This document shows positions 24,109 to 34,517 of a stretch of 64,000 bases of DNA, piece after piece; the first letter of the stretch is position 1; each line of letters opens with the position of its first letter. The DNA comes from Serpula lacrymans var. lacrymans S7.9 (lineage: Eukaryota; Basidiomycota; Agaricomycetes; Boletales; Serpulaceae): the NCBI RefSeq assembly GCF_000218685.1, contig NW_006763301.1:682001-746000 (forward strand), in the 5' to 3' direction. The notes beneath the pieces were generated by a model. The model saw nothing but the letters and a program-made list of their open reading frames with translations, made no database searches and was not told the DNA's origin. A program made the translations under genes and the position numbers.

Positions 24109-25930
24109 TGTCGATGATGAGAACTGCTGTTAGAAAACCACACACAAAACAAACTAACACACAATCTTCCCAGATTCCACGGAACTTGTTTATGTGCTTT
24201 GCCTCCTAGAACAGTGGAGTGGTCTGGTTGTTCGTGGGGTGGTACATATAAAGATCCTTCAAAGTAAAACCCAGAGGTGTATGAGTGTGGGTTTTGAGGA
24301 GGAGGGATAGTTGAATTTATAGAAGGATAGGGGCTTTGTGACGAGTATAGATGAGCACTACCTTGCTAATTGTAGCACAAGGTAGGTTTGAGAACAACAA
24401 GGATGACGAGGTGACGAGGTTCCCAGTGATAGCAGGCTCCTGACGCACAAACTGTAGTGCTCAGAAGGACTCTAATCGAAGGGGATGACAATCACTTTCA
24501 AAAGTGACGAGTGACGATGACAGCAGTTAACAATGGTAGAAGTGGGAAGTGTTGTGACCACACTGGATCACAAGTAGCAGAGTAGTGAACTTGAGAGTAG
24601 AGAAGAAGTCTGGATTGGATTTCTTGTTCTTTTTTTTTACAAGGTAAAATACAGGGGTTTATATAGTAAAAGAAAAGTAGGCTATGCACAGTATAGCTGT
24701 GCAAAAAGAATGAGAAAGAATATGAAGGAAGAAATGTACGCTGACGAATCCTGCGTAGGTAGTACAGGATAAGATTGTCAAAAAAAGGAAAAGAAAGGGA
24801 TAGAACAATAAATGCTGTGAGTAATGTCACAGGTTTGTACAGCCATAAAGTAAAGTCCAATAGCAAAAAGAGAGCAGGAAAATCATGATGTCATGGGAAG
24901 ATGCAGTAAAAAGAGGGCAAGGCAAAACACTATCAGTATCAACACAGTTCCTTTATTGTCAGTCAGGCATTCTAAAAAAATATGTGTCCATAAAAATGAT
25001 TCAAAAATCAAAAATAATCGCACTGTAAATGAATGTTCTGCTGAAGAAAAAGAAACTGGAGCCACCGGTCCACCACCTAGTCCAAATCCGACAGTTCCAT
25101 GGCCTTACCAATGGACTGGTTGTGTTGGACCACCTGATCAAACGAGGGAGGGAGAGGAGTAGTTCCAATTTGGAACAAGTGAGTCCCAGGCAGCGTGTGG
25201 TAGGTGTAGCTGTAGCGAAGACGATGGACAAATGATAAGTGTACCCAAGTGAATGGGACAGCAATGAACATGGGCGACGCAAGGGGATGAACCTTCTCCA
25301 GCTCAAAAACTACCCACCCACGCTCCAACCAGGCAAGACGAGTGACCGATGTTTTGATAGTATATGATGGTAGATCGACGTCATAAAGATGGACCTGTTG
25401 CCCTATTTGAACCGGCCGCCGGGGCTTTGCTGATATCAGCAGTGGCACGTGGTAGTCAACGGATCGGCGACGGAAGCGGATAGGAAGTGGTGACATCAGA
25501 AATGGTGGGGGTGCAAATAAAATGAGGAGGAGGAGGGTGGAGGTGACGAAAAAGTGGATTAGAATGGGGATCCAGAAACGACCGTCAGGTGAGAATAAAA
25601 AGGAGAGGAAGGGCCCCATGGTGGGGCTAGGCAAAGGAAGGGGAGTAAGGGAAACGACAAAAGCGAGGGCGCAATGCAATGTGTAGCCAGTGGCGACGCG
25701 AAAATTTGCCGAAATGCCGAAATGCGGAAAGTACCGAATGGAAAAGCAAAGGTGAGTGTGACTGGATTGCCTAATAAAGGTGGTGCTGATCAGCCACAAG
25801 TTCAAAAAGGGCAATATTAATTACTATTCCACGTGGCACTGTGCCTGTGTGGCGCAAAGGCGAGTCTTTTTGAATATTCGCTTCGTTATTGACACCTGTC
25901 CATGCTACCAATCAACTTTGGTGCATGACA
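24109..25930 (-). repeat. Left arm of a 1,822-bp inverted repeat
   Basis: Reverse complement of 27,077-28,898. The outer end begins TGTCGATGATGAG and the inner end is GTGCATGACA; both arms are exactly 1,822 bases between these ends. The ORFs in the two arms encode identical proteins, and the only mismatch I noticed is at 24,195 (T here, where the other arm implies G). Read as TGTC...GACA, the unit has the TG...CA ends of an LTR. It also contains a TATATAAA promoter-like site on the minus strand. Confidence 0.93.
25077..25814 (-). CDS. 245-codon ORF in left repeat arm, function unknown
   Basis: This is identical to the ORF at 27,193-27,930. The product has hydrophobic N-terminal segments, notably WIPILIHFFVTSTLLLLILF at about residues 80-100, and a C-terminal part with KPRRPVQIGQQVHLYDVDLP and AWLERGWVVFELEKVHPLA. 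It would be membrane-bound if made. No known domain is recognised. Frame openness over 738 bases in two copies carries little weight, because the copies are near-identical. It may be a real accessory gene of the repeat or a chance ORF. Confidence 0.35.
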   Translation of the reverse strand: MPFLNLWLISTTFIRQSSHTHLCFSIRYFPHFGISANFRVATGYTLHCALAFVVSLTPLPLPSPTMGPFLSFLFSPDGRFWIPILIHFFVTSTLLLLILFAPPPFLMSPLPIRFRRRSVDYHVPLLISAKPRRPVQIGQQVHLYDVDLPSYTIKTSVTRLAWLERGWVVFELEKVHPLASPMFIAVPFTWVHLSFVHRLRYSYTYHTLPGTHLFQIGTTPLPPSFDQVVQHNQSIGKAMELSDLD

Positions 25931-26096
25931 CTGCTGTGCACTGGGACATAGTTTCAATTGGTGTCCCATCCGCAGGGAAGACGAGGATAGGATTCTGATG
26001 GAAGGATTACATGGAGATGTCAGCTACGATGACAGTTACAATATGGACGGCGAAGGTACTGAATTTCAGTGAAACTCGGAGCAAGTAAGGGGGTAA
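25931..26096 (+). mobile_element. 3' end of gypsy element 2 with polypurine tract
   Basis: A coding end (RILMEGLHGDVSYDDSYNMD, then EGTEFQ and stop near 26,069) is followed by the purine run AAGTAAGGGGG at 26,083-26,093. The LTR begins TGTTACG three bases later. A purine tract just before an LTR is the plus-strand primer of LTR retrotransposons, so the LTR at 26,097 is a 3' LTR of an element running left to right. Confidence 0.75.
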
Positions 26097-26511
26097 TGTT
26101 ACGATCTCTATTGGACATTTAAGGACTACTCATTTCTTTTTACTCATTGGTTATACCATCGGACCAATGACTCATTTCCTTCACGTACACTTCCGTTCCT
26201 CTTGCATTTACAGTACCTATTATAGTACTTAGTCTTCAACAGACGGACCTGCCCTAGATAGGACCTAACTCCTATCACCGATTCCTTTCCACTATAAATA
26301 CCATGTAACAGCAGTAGTATTCTCTAATACGATTCTACGCAGTTTACGCTTACAAAGCTAGACTCCTAAGATCAGACTTCTATTCAGAAAGAAGACCAAC
26401 TCCTGTTGGAAAACCTCCACTCAGAACTATGTTCTCGAACTTGTCTTCGGATAAGTCTCTTTACAAACCTCGACAAACCCTCAGACTTTGTTAAGCACTT
26501 CGTGCGTAACA
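26097..26511 (+). repeat. LTR A, 415 bp, 3' LTR of gypsy element 2
   Basis: It starts TGTTACGATCTC, ends GCGTAACA and is the same length as LTR B (34,103-34,517, minus strand). By eye I count about six differences (roughly 98.5 percent identity). ACTATAAATACC near 26,290 is its TATA region. It is followed by GCCGC (26,512-26,516), the 5-bp target duplication also found outside LTR B. Confidence 0.93.
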
Positions 26512-27076
26512 GCCGCCTTCAGAACTAATAGAGGACTGTTCAAACCTCTGGTTATGTTTTTCGGACTTACGAACTCCCCAGCCACCTTTCAGACAATGAT
26601 GGACCAACTTCTCCGAGACCTAATCAACGAAGGATCTGTTATCGTATACCTTGATGACATCATGATATTCACTGATTCGATAGAAGAACATAGGAAGATT
26701 GTATCCAAAGTTCTTCAGATACTCGCAGACAATCAGTTATATCTCAAACCAGAAAAATGCGAGTTCGAGAAGAAAGAGGTCGAATATCTAGGAATGATCA
26801 TCTCTCATGATATGATTTGCATGGACCCGCTGAAGGTACAAGCAGTTGCAGAATGGCCGATACCACGCACAAAGAAGGAGTTACAGTTGTTCCTAGGATT
26901 TTCGAACGTTTACAGACGATTTATCAGGGACTATGGAAAAATTGCCAAACCACTGACAATTCTCACCGGAAAGGTAGACTGGGAATGGGCTGAAGACCAA
27001 CAACAAGCATTTGACGTTCTCAAAAAGACAATCACCACCTCGCCCACACTCGCAATCCCTAACAACGAAGATCCGT
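26512..27076 (+). pseudogene. Reverse transcriptase, middle/C-terminal fragment of gypsy element 1
   Basis: The fragment begins in mid-domain at AFRTNRGLFKPLVMFFGLTN right after LTR A. It carries the catalytic YLDDIM motif near 26,650, then EKCEFEKKEVEYLGMIIS and the connection region up to NNEDP at 27,076, where the right repeat arm starts. It has no start codon of its own. Its missing N-terminal half lies at 34,518-34,831 on the opposite strand, ending GYNNVRIKEGDEHKA at the other copy of the target duplication, so the two pieces are one interrupted gene. It is not functional. Confidence 0.9.
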
Positions 27077-28898
27077 TGTCATGCACCAAAGTTGATTGGT
27101 AGCATGGACAGGTGTCAATAACGAAGCGAATATTCAAAAAGACTCGCCTTTGCGCCACACAGGCACAGTGCCACGTGGAATAGTAATTAATATTGCCCTT
27201 TTTGAACTTGTGGCTGATCAGCACCACCTTTATTAGGCAATCCAGTCACACTCACCTTTGCTTTTCCATTCGGTACTTTCCGCATTTCGGCATTTCGGCA
27301 AATTTTCGCGTCGCCACTGGCTACACATTGCATTGCGCCCTCGCTTTTGTCGTTTCCCTTACTCCCCTTCCTTTGCCTAGCCCCACCATGGGGCCCTTCC
27401 TCTCCTTTTTATTCTCACCTGACGGTCGTTTCTGGATCCCCATTCTAATCCACTTTTTCGTCACCTCCACCCTCCTCCTCCTCATTTTATTTGCACCCCC
27501 ACCATTTCTGATGTCACCACTTCCTATCCGCTTCCGTCGCCGATCCGTTGACTACCACGTGCCACTGCTGATATCAGCAAAGCCCCGGCGGCCGGTTCAA
27601 ATAGGGCAACAGGTCCATCTTTATGACGTCGATCTACCATCATATACTATCAAAACATCGGTCACTCGTCTTGCCTGGTTGGAGCGTGGGTGGGTAGTTT
27701 TTGAGCTGGAGAAGGTTCATCCCCTTGCGTCGCCCATGTTCATTGCTGTCCCATTCACTTGGGTACACTTATCATTTGTCCATCGTCTTCGCTACAGCTA
27801 CACCTACCACACGCTGCCTGGGACTCACTTGTTCCAAATTGGAACTACTCCTCTCCCTCCCTCGTTTGATCAGGTGGTCCAACACAACCAGTCCATTGGT
27901 AAGGCCATGGAACTGTCGGATTTGGACTAGGTGGTGGACCGGTGGCTCCAGTTTCTTTTTCTTCAGCAGAACATTCATTTACAGTGCGATTATTTTTGAT
28001 TTTTGAATCATTTTTATGGACACATATTTTTTTAGAATGCCTGACTGACAATAAAGGAACTGTGTTGATACTGATAGTGTTTTGCCTTGCCCTCTTTTTA
28101 CTGCATCTTCCCATGACATCATGATTTTCCTGCTCTCTTTTTGCTATTGGACTTTACTTTATGGCTGTACAAACCTGTGACATTACTCACAGCATTTATT
28201 GTTCTATCCCTTTCTTTTCCTTTTTTTGACAATCTTATCCTGTACTACCTACGCAGGATTCGTCAGCGTACATTTCTTCCTTCATATTCTTTCTCATTCT
28301 TTTTGCACAGCTATACTGTGCATAGCCTACTTTTCTTTTACTATATAAACCCCTGTATTTTACCTTGTAAAAAAAAAGAACAAGAAATCCAATCCAGACT
28401 TCTTCTCTACTCTCAAGTTCACTACTCTGCTACTTGTGATCCAGTGTGGTCACAACACTTCCCACTTCTACCATTGTTAACTGCTGTCATCGTCACTCGT
28501 CACTTTTGAAAGTGATTGTCATCCCCTTCGATTAGAGTCCTTCTGAGCACTACAGTTTGTGCGTCAGGAGCCTGCTATCACTGGGAACCTCGTCACCTCG
28601 TCATCCTTGTTGTTCTCAAACCTACCTTGTGCTACAATTAGCAAGGTAGTGCTCATCTATACTCGTCACAAAGCCCCTATCCTTCTATAAATTCAACTAT
28701 CCCTCCTCCTCAAAACCCACACTCATACACCTCTGGGTTTTACTTTGAAGGATCTTTATATGTACCACCCCACGAACAACCAGACCACTCCACTGTTCTA
28801 GGAGGCAAAGCCCATAAACAAGTTCCGTGGAATCTGGGAAGATTGTGTGTTAGTTTGTTTTGTGTGTGGTTTTCTAACAGCAGTTCTCATCATCGACA
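27077..28898 (+). repeat. Right arm of the 1,822-bp inverted repeat
   Basis: It starts TGTCATGCACC and ends CATCATCGACA. Inside are the 245-codon ORF, then TATATAAA at 28,343-28,350 with a likely transcript start region and a long untranslated-looking stretch to the end. An LTR would look like this (U3 with TATA, then R-U5), but it is unusually long and no 5-bp target duplication is visible in any pairing of its flanks. Confidence 0.93.
27193..27930 (+). CDS. 245-codon ORF in right repeat arm, function unknown
   Basis: The same protein as in the left arm: hydrophobic N-terminal half with at least one strong membrane segment, soluble basic C-terminal half ending AMELSDLD. The promoter-like TATATAAA of the unit lies downstream of this ORF, so any transcription would have to start elsewhere or come from a neighbouring element. 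Confidence 0.35.
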   Translation: MPFLNLWLISTTFIRQSSHTHLCFSIRYFPHFGISANFRVATGYTLHCALAFVVSLTPLPLPSPTMGPFLSFLFSPDGRFWIPILIHFFVTSTLLLLILFAPPPFLMSPLPIRFRRRSVDYHVPLLISAKPRRPVQIGQQVHLYDVDLPSYTIKTSVTRLAWLERGWVVFELEKVHPLASPMFIAVPFTWVHLSFVHRLRYSYTYHTLPGTHLFQIGTTPLPPSFDQVVQHNQSIGKAMELSDLD

Positions 28899-29903
28899 GC
28901 GGTCACAGTCGGGGCAATAGTAGGCTTTGCAATAGTATGTGCGATGATCGCTCCAACCGCAGTTTTGACAGTATGGAGTGTTGTTACGAACACCTTCATG
29001 GTATCTTTGTCAGGTGTTGGATGAGGTGTTGGATTGGGGAGTGGTTGGATCGTCATCTCCCAGGTCGTACATTCCTGCGTACAACTGATCGATCATGGCT
29101 GCATCGTCATCTACGTTGATTGGGTTAGAGGGAGAGCCAGTCTCAGGCCTGTGCATTGCGCCAGGCGGACTGTCTTTCTGTCCCTTCAACATACGAGACT
29201 GCCGTTTTGATGGAGTTCTGGCAGCGGGGATCCGGAGTATCACCTCTTGCCGGCCGCGTCGGGCTCCTCGTCGGTTCGTCAGGCGACGGGTTTGGGCATT
29301 TGGCACTGGTCGAGGTGGAGATGATGGGGGAGACGGTGGTTTTGGGTTTGACCCAATGGAACGGGGATTGGAGTGGCTCAACTCTTGTGAGATCGGGCTG
29401 GTTGGGACGGTGGGAATATATTTTTCCTCCAACGGGATGGGCGTAGGTCGACGGGTGATGATGTGGTAAGTGCGCTCCGGGGTAACACTGGTCTGGTCTG
29501 GGTGCGACAGGGACTGGAGGGACAAACCGGGTGGAGGAGTACTCGTACAACCGTCTCGCTCTATCCGCGTGCGAGCTTCGTTTAGCAATGTCCTCCCGCC
29601 TGATTCCAAATATTCCTTTGCCGAGTCCATCTGCCCATTCGAGGAGCTCATCCTCAAGCGTCGTTCCAAAGATTCCAAAACTAACTTTTCCATCCGGAGT
29701 GCCCGACAGATACTCAAGTCCTGACTGTTGAGCCGCGAATGCTCGCTTTCCAACGAATGTATTGAGTCTATGGCTTTTAGGAGTTCGTCAGCTATGAGGT
29801 CTATGGCAAGGAAGGTATGCATGGAAGAAAGAGCGTGATACGCATGGGGGCAGTGTTTTTCGGTCTTGTAAAAGAGATAGGTATAGGTGTCTTTTGCTGA
29901 CAT
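28899..29903 (-). pseudogene. Gag-like protein with CCHC knuckle, cut off by the repeat arm
   Basis: The reading starts MSAKDTYTYLFYKTEKHCP at 29,903 with a helical N-terminal half (LESEHSRLNSQDLSICRALR). A proline-rich middle (KPPSPPSSPPRPVPNAQTRR) follows, then DQLYAGMYDLGDDD. An in-frame TGA at about 29,010-29,012 comes after SSNT. Beyond it, still in frame, is a zinc knuckle CQNCGWSDHRTYYC followed by CPDCDR, ending at the arm boundary 28,898. The Cys-X2-Cys-X4-His-X4-Cys spacing is typical of retrotransposon Gag. It lies where the integrase of element 2 breaks off, so it may be a third element inserted there or an unusual 3' ORF of element 2. Confidence 0.5.
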
Positions 29904-29916
29904 TAATTCTATGGTG

Positions 29917-32838
29917 TCAGTGACGTCGGCTTGGTTGTGTCGTTGCCCACGGGCAAAAGACACTCGTTCGTCGGCTAGCAAGTTGGTGTCGCCGGGTATC
30001 GAGTAGGTGGAGGTAGATCTCCAGTTCTTGATTGGATCGTTCTGTTTGTCCATCCATCTGGGGATGGTACGCAGAGGAGAGTGCGGTTTCAATATTCAGG
30101 AGTTTGTGGAGTTCTTTGGATACTTCAGAGGCGAACTGTGGTCCCCTGTCGGATATGAGTTTATCGTGCAATCCGAATCGTTTAAAGATGGAATCGTGAA
30201 AGATTCGTGCGGTTTCGAGTGCGTCGATGGTTTTATGACAAGGTGAGAGGATTACCCCCTTACTAAGTCCTTGGTCTACCACGACCATTATACTGTCGTA
30301 TCCTGAAGATTCTGGTAAATCAGTTATAAAGTCTACAGATAGGTACTTCATTGGTTCGGTGGTTTTTGGGGTCTGGTTTGGGATTAATGGTACGGTGGTG
30401 GGATGCGTGTTTACTTTCGCTTGTTGACAAGTTGCGCATCCTTTCACGTATTCTTCCACTTATTTCATCATTCCTGGCCACCAATAGGCCTTCTTGATCA
30501 ACTGGTAGGTTTTGAGCCTTCCTGGGTGTCCTGCGGACAGGGAATCGTGGTGATCTTTGATGATCGTCTTTTGTTCTTCTACTTCGTCAATCAGTAATTT
30601 ATTCTGATAAAATAACTGTCCTTCTTCTTTTCTCCAATCGTCTTTCTTCGTTCTTCCTGGATAATTATCGTTTGTGAGCATGGCTTGCTCAATTGTGTTT
30701 TTAATTGTTCGTGTGTGATACAGGAACACTGAGGCGGGTATCATTGGTGTGTCATCGTCGTCTCCTTCTGTTTCGACGTATAAATCAGGTCTTCTTGAGA
30801 GTGCGTTGGGTACCACCATGTGGGTTCCTGGTACGTGCTCCAAGGTGTAATTGTATTGTGACAGTTCCAGCTGCCATCTTCTTTGTCGCGGTGTGAGTTT
30901 CCTGGCTTCTTGCCAGTACGTCAGGTTCTTGTGATCTGTCAGGATTTGGATTGTGTGGGGGCTTCCCAAAAGTAAGTGTTTCCACTCTTTTAGAGCTCTC
31001 ATTACCGCTAATAACTCTTTGTCATAGATCTGGTAGTTCTTTTCAGCGGGGGATAGAGTTTTGGAGAAAAATGCACATGGGTGCCATTGTCCTTGGTCAT
31101 CGGGTTGCATTAATACAGCTCCTGTGGCGTGTTTGCTGGCGTCTGCAGCAATTTTTGACGGTTTCGAGGAGTCGGGAATTTGTGTTACGGGGGATTCGAG
31201 GAATTTTTGTTTCATCAATTTGAAAGCGTCGTCTTCAGTTTGGGTCCAGTTCCACTTCCTATCCTTTTCTAGTAAGGCATTCAAGGGTCTGGCAAGGTCA
31301 GAGTAATGACCGATAAACTTCCTGTAGAAGTTTCCGTAACCTAAGAACTTCCTTACGCCTTTGGTGTCTTTCGGGATTGGCCAATCGCGGATCCCAGCAA
31401 GTTTGGCTGGATCCATCAATACCTGATTGTGGGAAACAATCATTCCTAAGTATTCAATGGTTTCCGCTTCGAAGGTGCATTTTTCTAGTTTTAGGAATAG
31501 GTCGTTATCGCGTAGTCTTTGTAGAACCTGTTTTGTTCGGATTCGGAGTCTTTCGATGTTGGTGTCAAAGATGAGGATGTCGTCCATGTATATGATCATC
31601 CAACCTTCATCGATGTAGTCTTTGAATTTGTCGTTCATCAGCCTTTGGAACGTTGCCGGTGAGTTGCACATGCCGAAGAACATGACCGTTGGTTCGAACA
31701 CTCCCTTGCTGGTTTTAAATGCAGCTTTCCATTCGTCTCCTTCTTTTATCCTTACGTTGTTGTATCCCCAACGTAGATCTAGTTTCGTAAAAATGGTGGC
31801 TCCTTTCAATTTTCCGATGAGGTCGGGTATCAGGGGTAGTGGATAGGGGTCTTTCACGGTATATGCATTCAGTTTTCTGTAATCTTGGCATGGTCGGAGT
31901 GATCCATCCTTCTTGCCGATGAAGAAGAAAGGGGACACCTGTGGCGACTTGCTAGGCCTGATGTATCCCTTTCTGTAGTTTTCCGTTAAGAACTCCGTTA
32001 ATGCTTCGTCTTCCTTTGGTGCCAATGGGTATAACTTGCAATCCGTTGGTACGAATTCTGGTTTCATGTTGATTGCATGATCATATTCCCGTCGCTTGGG
32101 GAGTCTTTCCGACTTCTTTTTGTCAAAGACATCCGAATACTCTTTATATTTGTTCGGGAGGTTATGCTTCTTCTTTTCTCCGTGTATCTGCACGTGTTCC
32201 ATTGCCGAGTTGACTTTTAATCGAATCGTGGTTCGAGGATAGGGTGTTTGGTCGGATACGTATCTATGAATGGTTCCATACACGTCTTCGTTTACCGTGG
32301 TTGTCCTGATTTTTGTTTCCGTGGTTGTTTGGTTCGTCCTGATAGAGTGTTTGTCCGAGTTGGGTAATTCCTTGTCTTTCCAGTTAATAACGGGATTGAC
32401 TTTTCGTAACCAGGGAAGTCCCAGTAATACGTCTTCTCCATCTAGTCCGGTTAATAGGAACTTTGTGAACCTGTTTTGTCCTCCTGCATCTATCCTCTGA
32501 TAGGTGCAATGCGTAATTTTTCCGTTTTTGTTCGTGGTTCCGTCAACATTTTTACATGTTATAGGAGTTGGGAGTTTTTGGAGGGGGAGTCAGTGTCCGA
32601 TGGCGAATTTGGTGTCCATGAAGTCGTCTGTAGCTCCTGAATCTATCAGGGCTTTGGTTCCGATGGTTTTCTGTTTCAACGAGCAATTGATTCGTAAAGA
32701 GTTGGCATTGATTGTTGCTATTGTTACAGTTGCCATTTTCGACGGTACTAACATTGGGGTAGTCCGTCGTTTTAAAAACCCTCGTCTTCCAATTCTTTCA
32801 TCGCCTCTGTTCGTTGATCTTCTCCTAACTCTCTCCAC
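29917..32838 (-). pseudogene. Gypsy element 2 pol: protease-RT-RNase H-integrase with two stops
   Basis: One frame runs from 32,838. The protease has TKALIDSGATDDFMDTKFA near 32,640. The reverse transcriptase has FFFIGKKDGSLRPCQDYRKL, KLDLRWGYNNVRI and the catalytic IYMDDILIF near 31,590. RNase H follows with ADASKHATGAVL and ILTDHKNLTYW. The integrase has the HHCC zinc region ([18 protein letters not shown]) and the core [19 protein letters not shown] and [17 protein letters not shown]. In-frame stops interrupt it after KFAIGH (TGA near 32,588) and after WWPGMMK (TAA near 30,458). Recognisable integrase ends near 30,010, and the C-terminal third is missing or replaced. Confidence 0.92.
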
Positions 32839-34040
32839 ATCCTCATGATGTTTTGGACCCTGTCTTCTTCTACCACTGTTTTGGTGTCATCTTCCATTTC
32901 GGTTTGACGTACCTTTCTTTCGGGAGTCTTTCCTTTGTTCCTACAATTCCTTCCTATGTGTCCTTTCTCGTTACATATGAAGCATCTTCCTTCTTTCCTC
33001 CTTGATTCTTCTTCGTCTTTGGTTAATCTTCTGGTGCTGGTGGATGGTCCACTTTTGCGGTTTCTGTTGTTCTGTCTTTCTCTGTTTCTGGCGCCCCACG
33101 CTCCTTCCAAGATAGCGTTGGCACTGATCCAGTTAACATCTAGGTTCGCTACTGTGCTCATCCAGTCTTCAATGGTGAGTAGTTCCTTTCTGGTGAGTGC
33201 CCCACGAAGGAGGGGTGGCCGGATAGCCTTTTGATAGACCATGATCATGGCTTCGTTGTTGATGCCGCTTTTCCCAGCATCTAGCATGAACCTTGAGTTA
33301 AATGCTACTGCATTTTCTCCTTGTTCCATCTTCATTTTCATCAAGGCAGCCGAGGCCGTTCCTTTGACGTTTGCCGTTCTGAAACTGGCTGTGAAGGTTT
33401 TTATGAAGTCTGCCCATGTGGGGTAGGCATTCTTCTCTTTGTATTCGGTCATCTTGGCTTCGCTCCATGAGGCGGTGTTGCCATCCTTCATGTAGCTGAG
33501 GGCCACATATACCTTTTTCTTGTCGGAGTTGTAGATGGTGTCGTTGATATCAAAGTGTAGATCGGTGGACGATATCCACCTTTGGGCTTTATCTGGGGTT
33601 CCATCGAAGTCATCGATTTTCCCGATCATCGTGGGTTTGGGGGCTGCAGCGTTAGACATGGTGTGTGGTGGTGGGATATGGGATGGAGCAGGTGCGGCAG
33701 GGAGTATCTGTGGAGTGGGAGGTGGTACCGGGTCGCCGCCTGCTGCAAACTCTTCAAAGTCGTTCTCATCGTAGATGTTTTCTATGGTTACTGGGGGATC
33801 GTGTTGTGTTGTGGGCAGTAGCTGTGGGTGGCTTCCTGCGTAGTACTGTAGCCAACGTGTTCTGGCTTCGTAGAAAGCGTCTGCTTGTTCTCTGGTGTGG
33901 AGTCGGGTTACATCTGGTTGGGGAAAGGGAGGTGGTGCTGCTATCCTTTCTTGTTGGGATGACGTCGGTGGGGTTGCTGTTTGTGGGTTGTCTGAGCTTC
34001 CTCTTGCTCCTTGGGATCTGGTTGTTGGTCGTTGCAACAT
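32772..34040 (-). CDS. Gypsy element 2 gag
   Basis: A 422-codon ORF starting MLQRPTTRSQGARGSSDN, 62 bases inside LTR B. It has a proline-rich N-terminus, then the retrotransposon gag region (TMIGKIDDFDGTPDKAQRWI, TWADFIKTFTASF, FNSRFMLDAG). A basic stretch precedes the CCHC knuckle CFICNEKGHIGRNC near 32,960. It overlaps the pol frame by 67 bases in a different frame, the arrangement that needs a programmed -1 or +1 frameshift in many Ty3 elements. The ORF is intact although pol is broken. Confidence 0.9.
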   Translation of the reverse strand: MLQRPTTRSQGARGSSDNPQTATPPTSSQQERIAAPPPFPQPDVTRLHTREQADAFYEARTRWLQYYAGSHPQLLPTTQHDPPVTIENIYDENDFEEFAAGGDPVPPPTPQILPAAPAPSHIPPPHTMSNAAAPKPTMIGKIDDFDGTPDKAQRWISSTDLHFDINDTIYNSDKKKVYVALSYMKDGNTASWSEAKMTEYKEKNAYPTWADFIKTFTASFRTANVKGTASAALMKMKMEQGENAVAFNSRFMLDAGKSGINNEAMIMVYQKAIRPPLLRGALTRKELLTIEDWMSTVANLDVNWISANAILEGAWGARNRERQNNRNRKSGPSTSTRRLTKDEEESRRKEGRCFICNEKGHIGRNCRNKGKTPERKVRQTEMEDDTKTVVEEDRVQNIMRMWRELGEDQRTEAMKELEDEGF

Positions 34041-34102
34041 TTTGTCGACTTTTTCTTCCCAAACCTAAATAGGTGGGACTTCTGGTTAGAATACGATTCT
34101 TT

Positions 34103-34517
34103 TGTTACGCACGAAGTGCTTAACAAAGTCTGAGGGTTTGTCGAGGTTTGTAAAGAGACTTATCCGAAGACAAGTTCGCGAACATAGTTCTGAGTGGAGG
34201 TTTTCCAACAGGAGTTGGTCTTCTTTCTGAATAGAAGTCTGATCTTAGGAGTCTAGCTTTGTAAGCGTAAACTGCGTAGAATCGTATTAGAGAATACTAC
34301 TGCTGTTACATGGTATTTATAGTGGAAAGGAATCGGTGATAGGAGTTAGGTCCTATCTAGGGCAGGTCCGTCTGTTGAAGACTAAGTACTATAATAGGTA
34401 CTGTAAATGCAAGAGGAATGGAAGTGTACGTGAAGGAAATGAGTCATTGGTCCGATGGTATAACTGATGAGTAAAAGGAAATGAGTAGTCCTTAAATGTC
34501 CAATAGAGATCATAACA
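34103..34517 (-). repeat. LTR B, 415 bp, 5' LTR of gypsy element 2
   Basis: Reverse-complement counterpart of LTR A, ending TAACA on the plus strand at 34,517 and followed by gcggc (34,518-34,522), the complement of the GCCGC next to LTR A. Its end next to gag is TGTTACGC at 34,103. About six substitutions separate the LTRs. Confidence 0.93.

Larger units (their letters stand above)
28899..34517 (-). mobile_element. Ty3/gypsy element 2, 5' part (LTR B, gag, pol)
   Basis: Read on the minus strand: LTR B, gag, then pol with protease, reverse transcriptase, RNase H and integrase, the Ty3/gypsy order. The 3' end and LTR A now lie at 25,931-26,511 on the plus strand beyond the right repeat arm. 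Flipping 25,931-27,076 restores one collinear element flanked by GCCGC. Two nonsense codons in pol show it is no longer autonomous. Confidence 0.88.

Noticed and set aside
24883..25306. Several 60-101 codon ORFs in the repeat arms besides the 245-codon one
   Set aside because: They occur in both arms only because the arms are copies; composition is low-complexity and hydrophobic by base content.
24109..28898. Whole palindrome as a DNA transposon with 1.8-kb terminal inverted repeats
   Set aside because: The interior is pieces of two gypsy elements whose other halves lie outside, there is no transposase, and the outer flanks (AATCGT and GCGGTC) show no target duplication.
28847..29724. Plus-strand ORFs opposite the gag-like region
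   Set aside because: They are antisense shadows of the minus-strand gag-like frame, which has a zinc knuckle.
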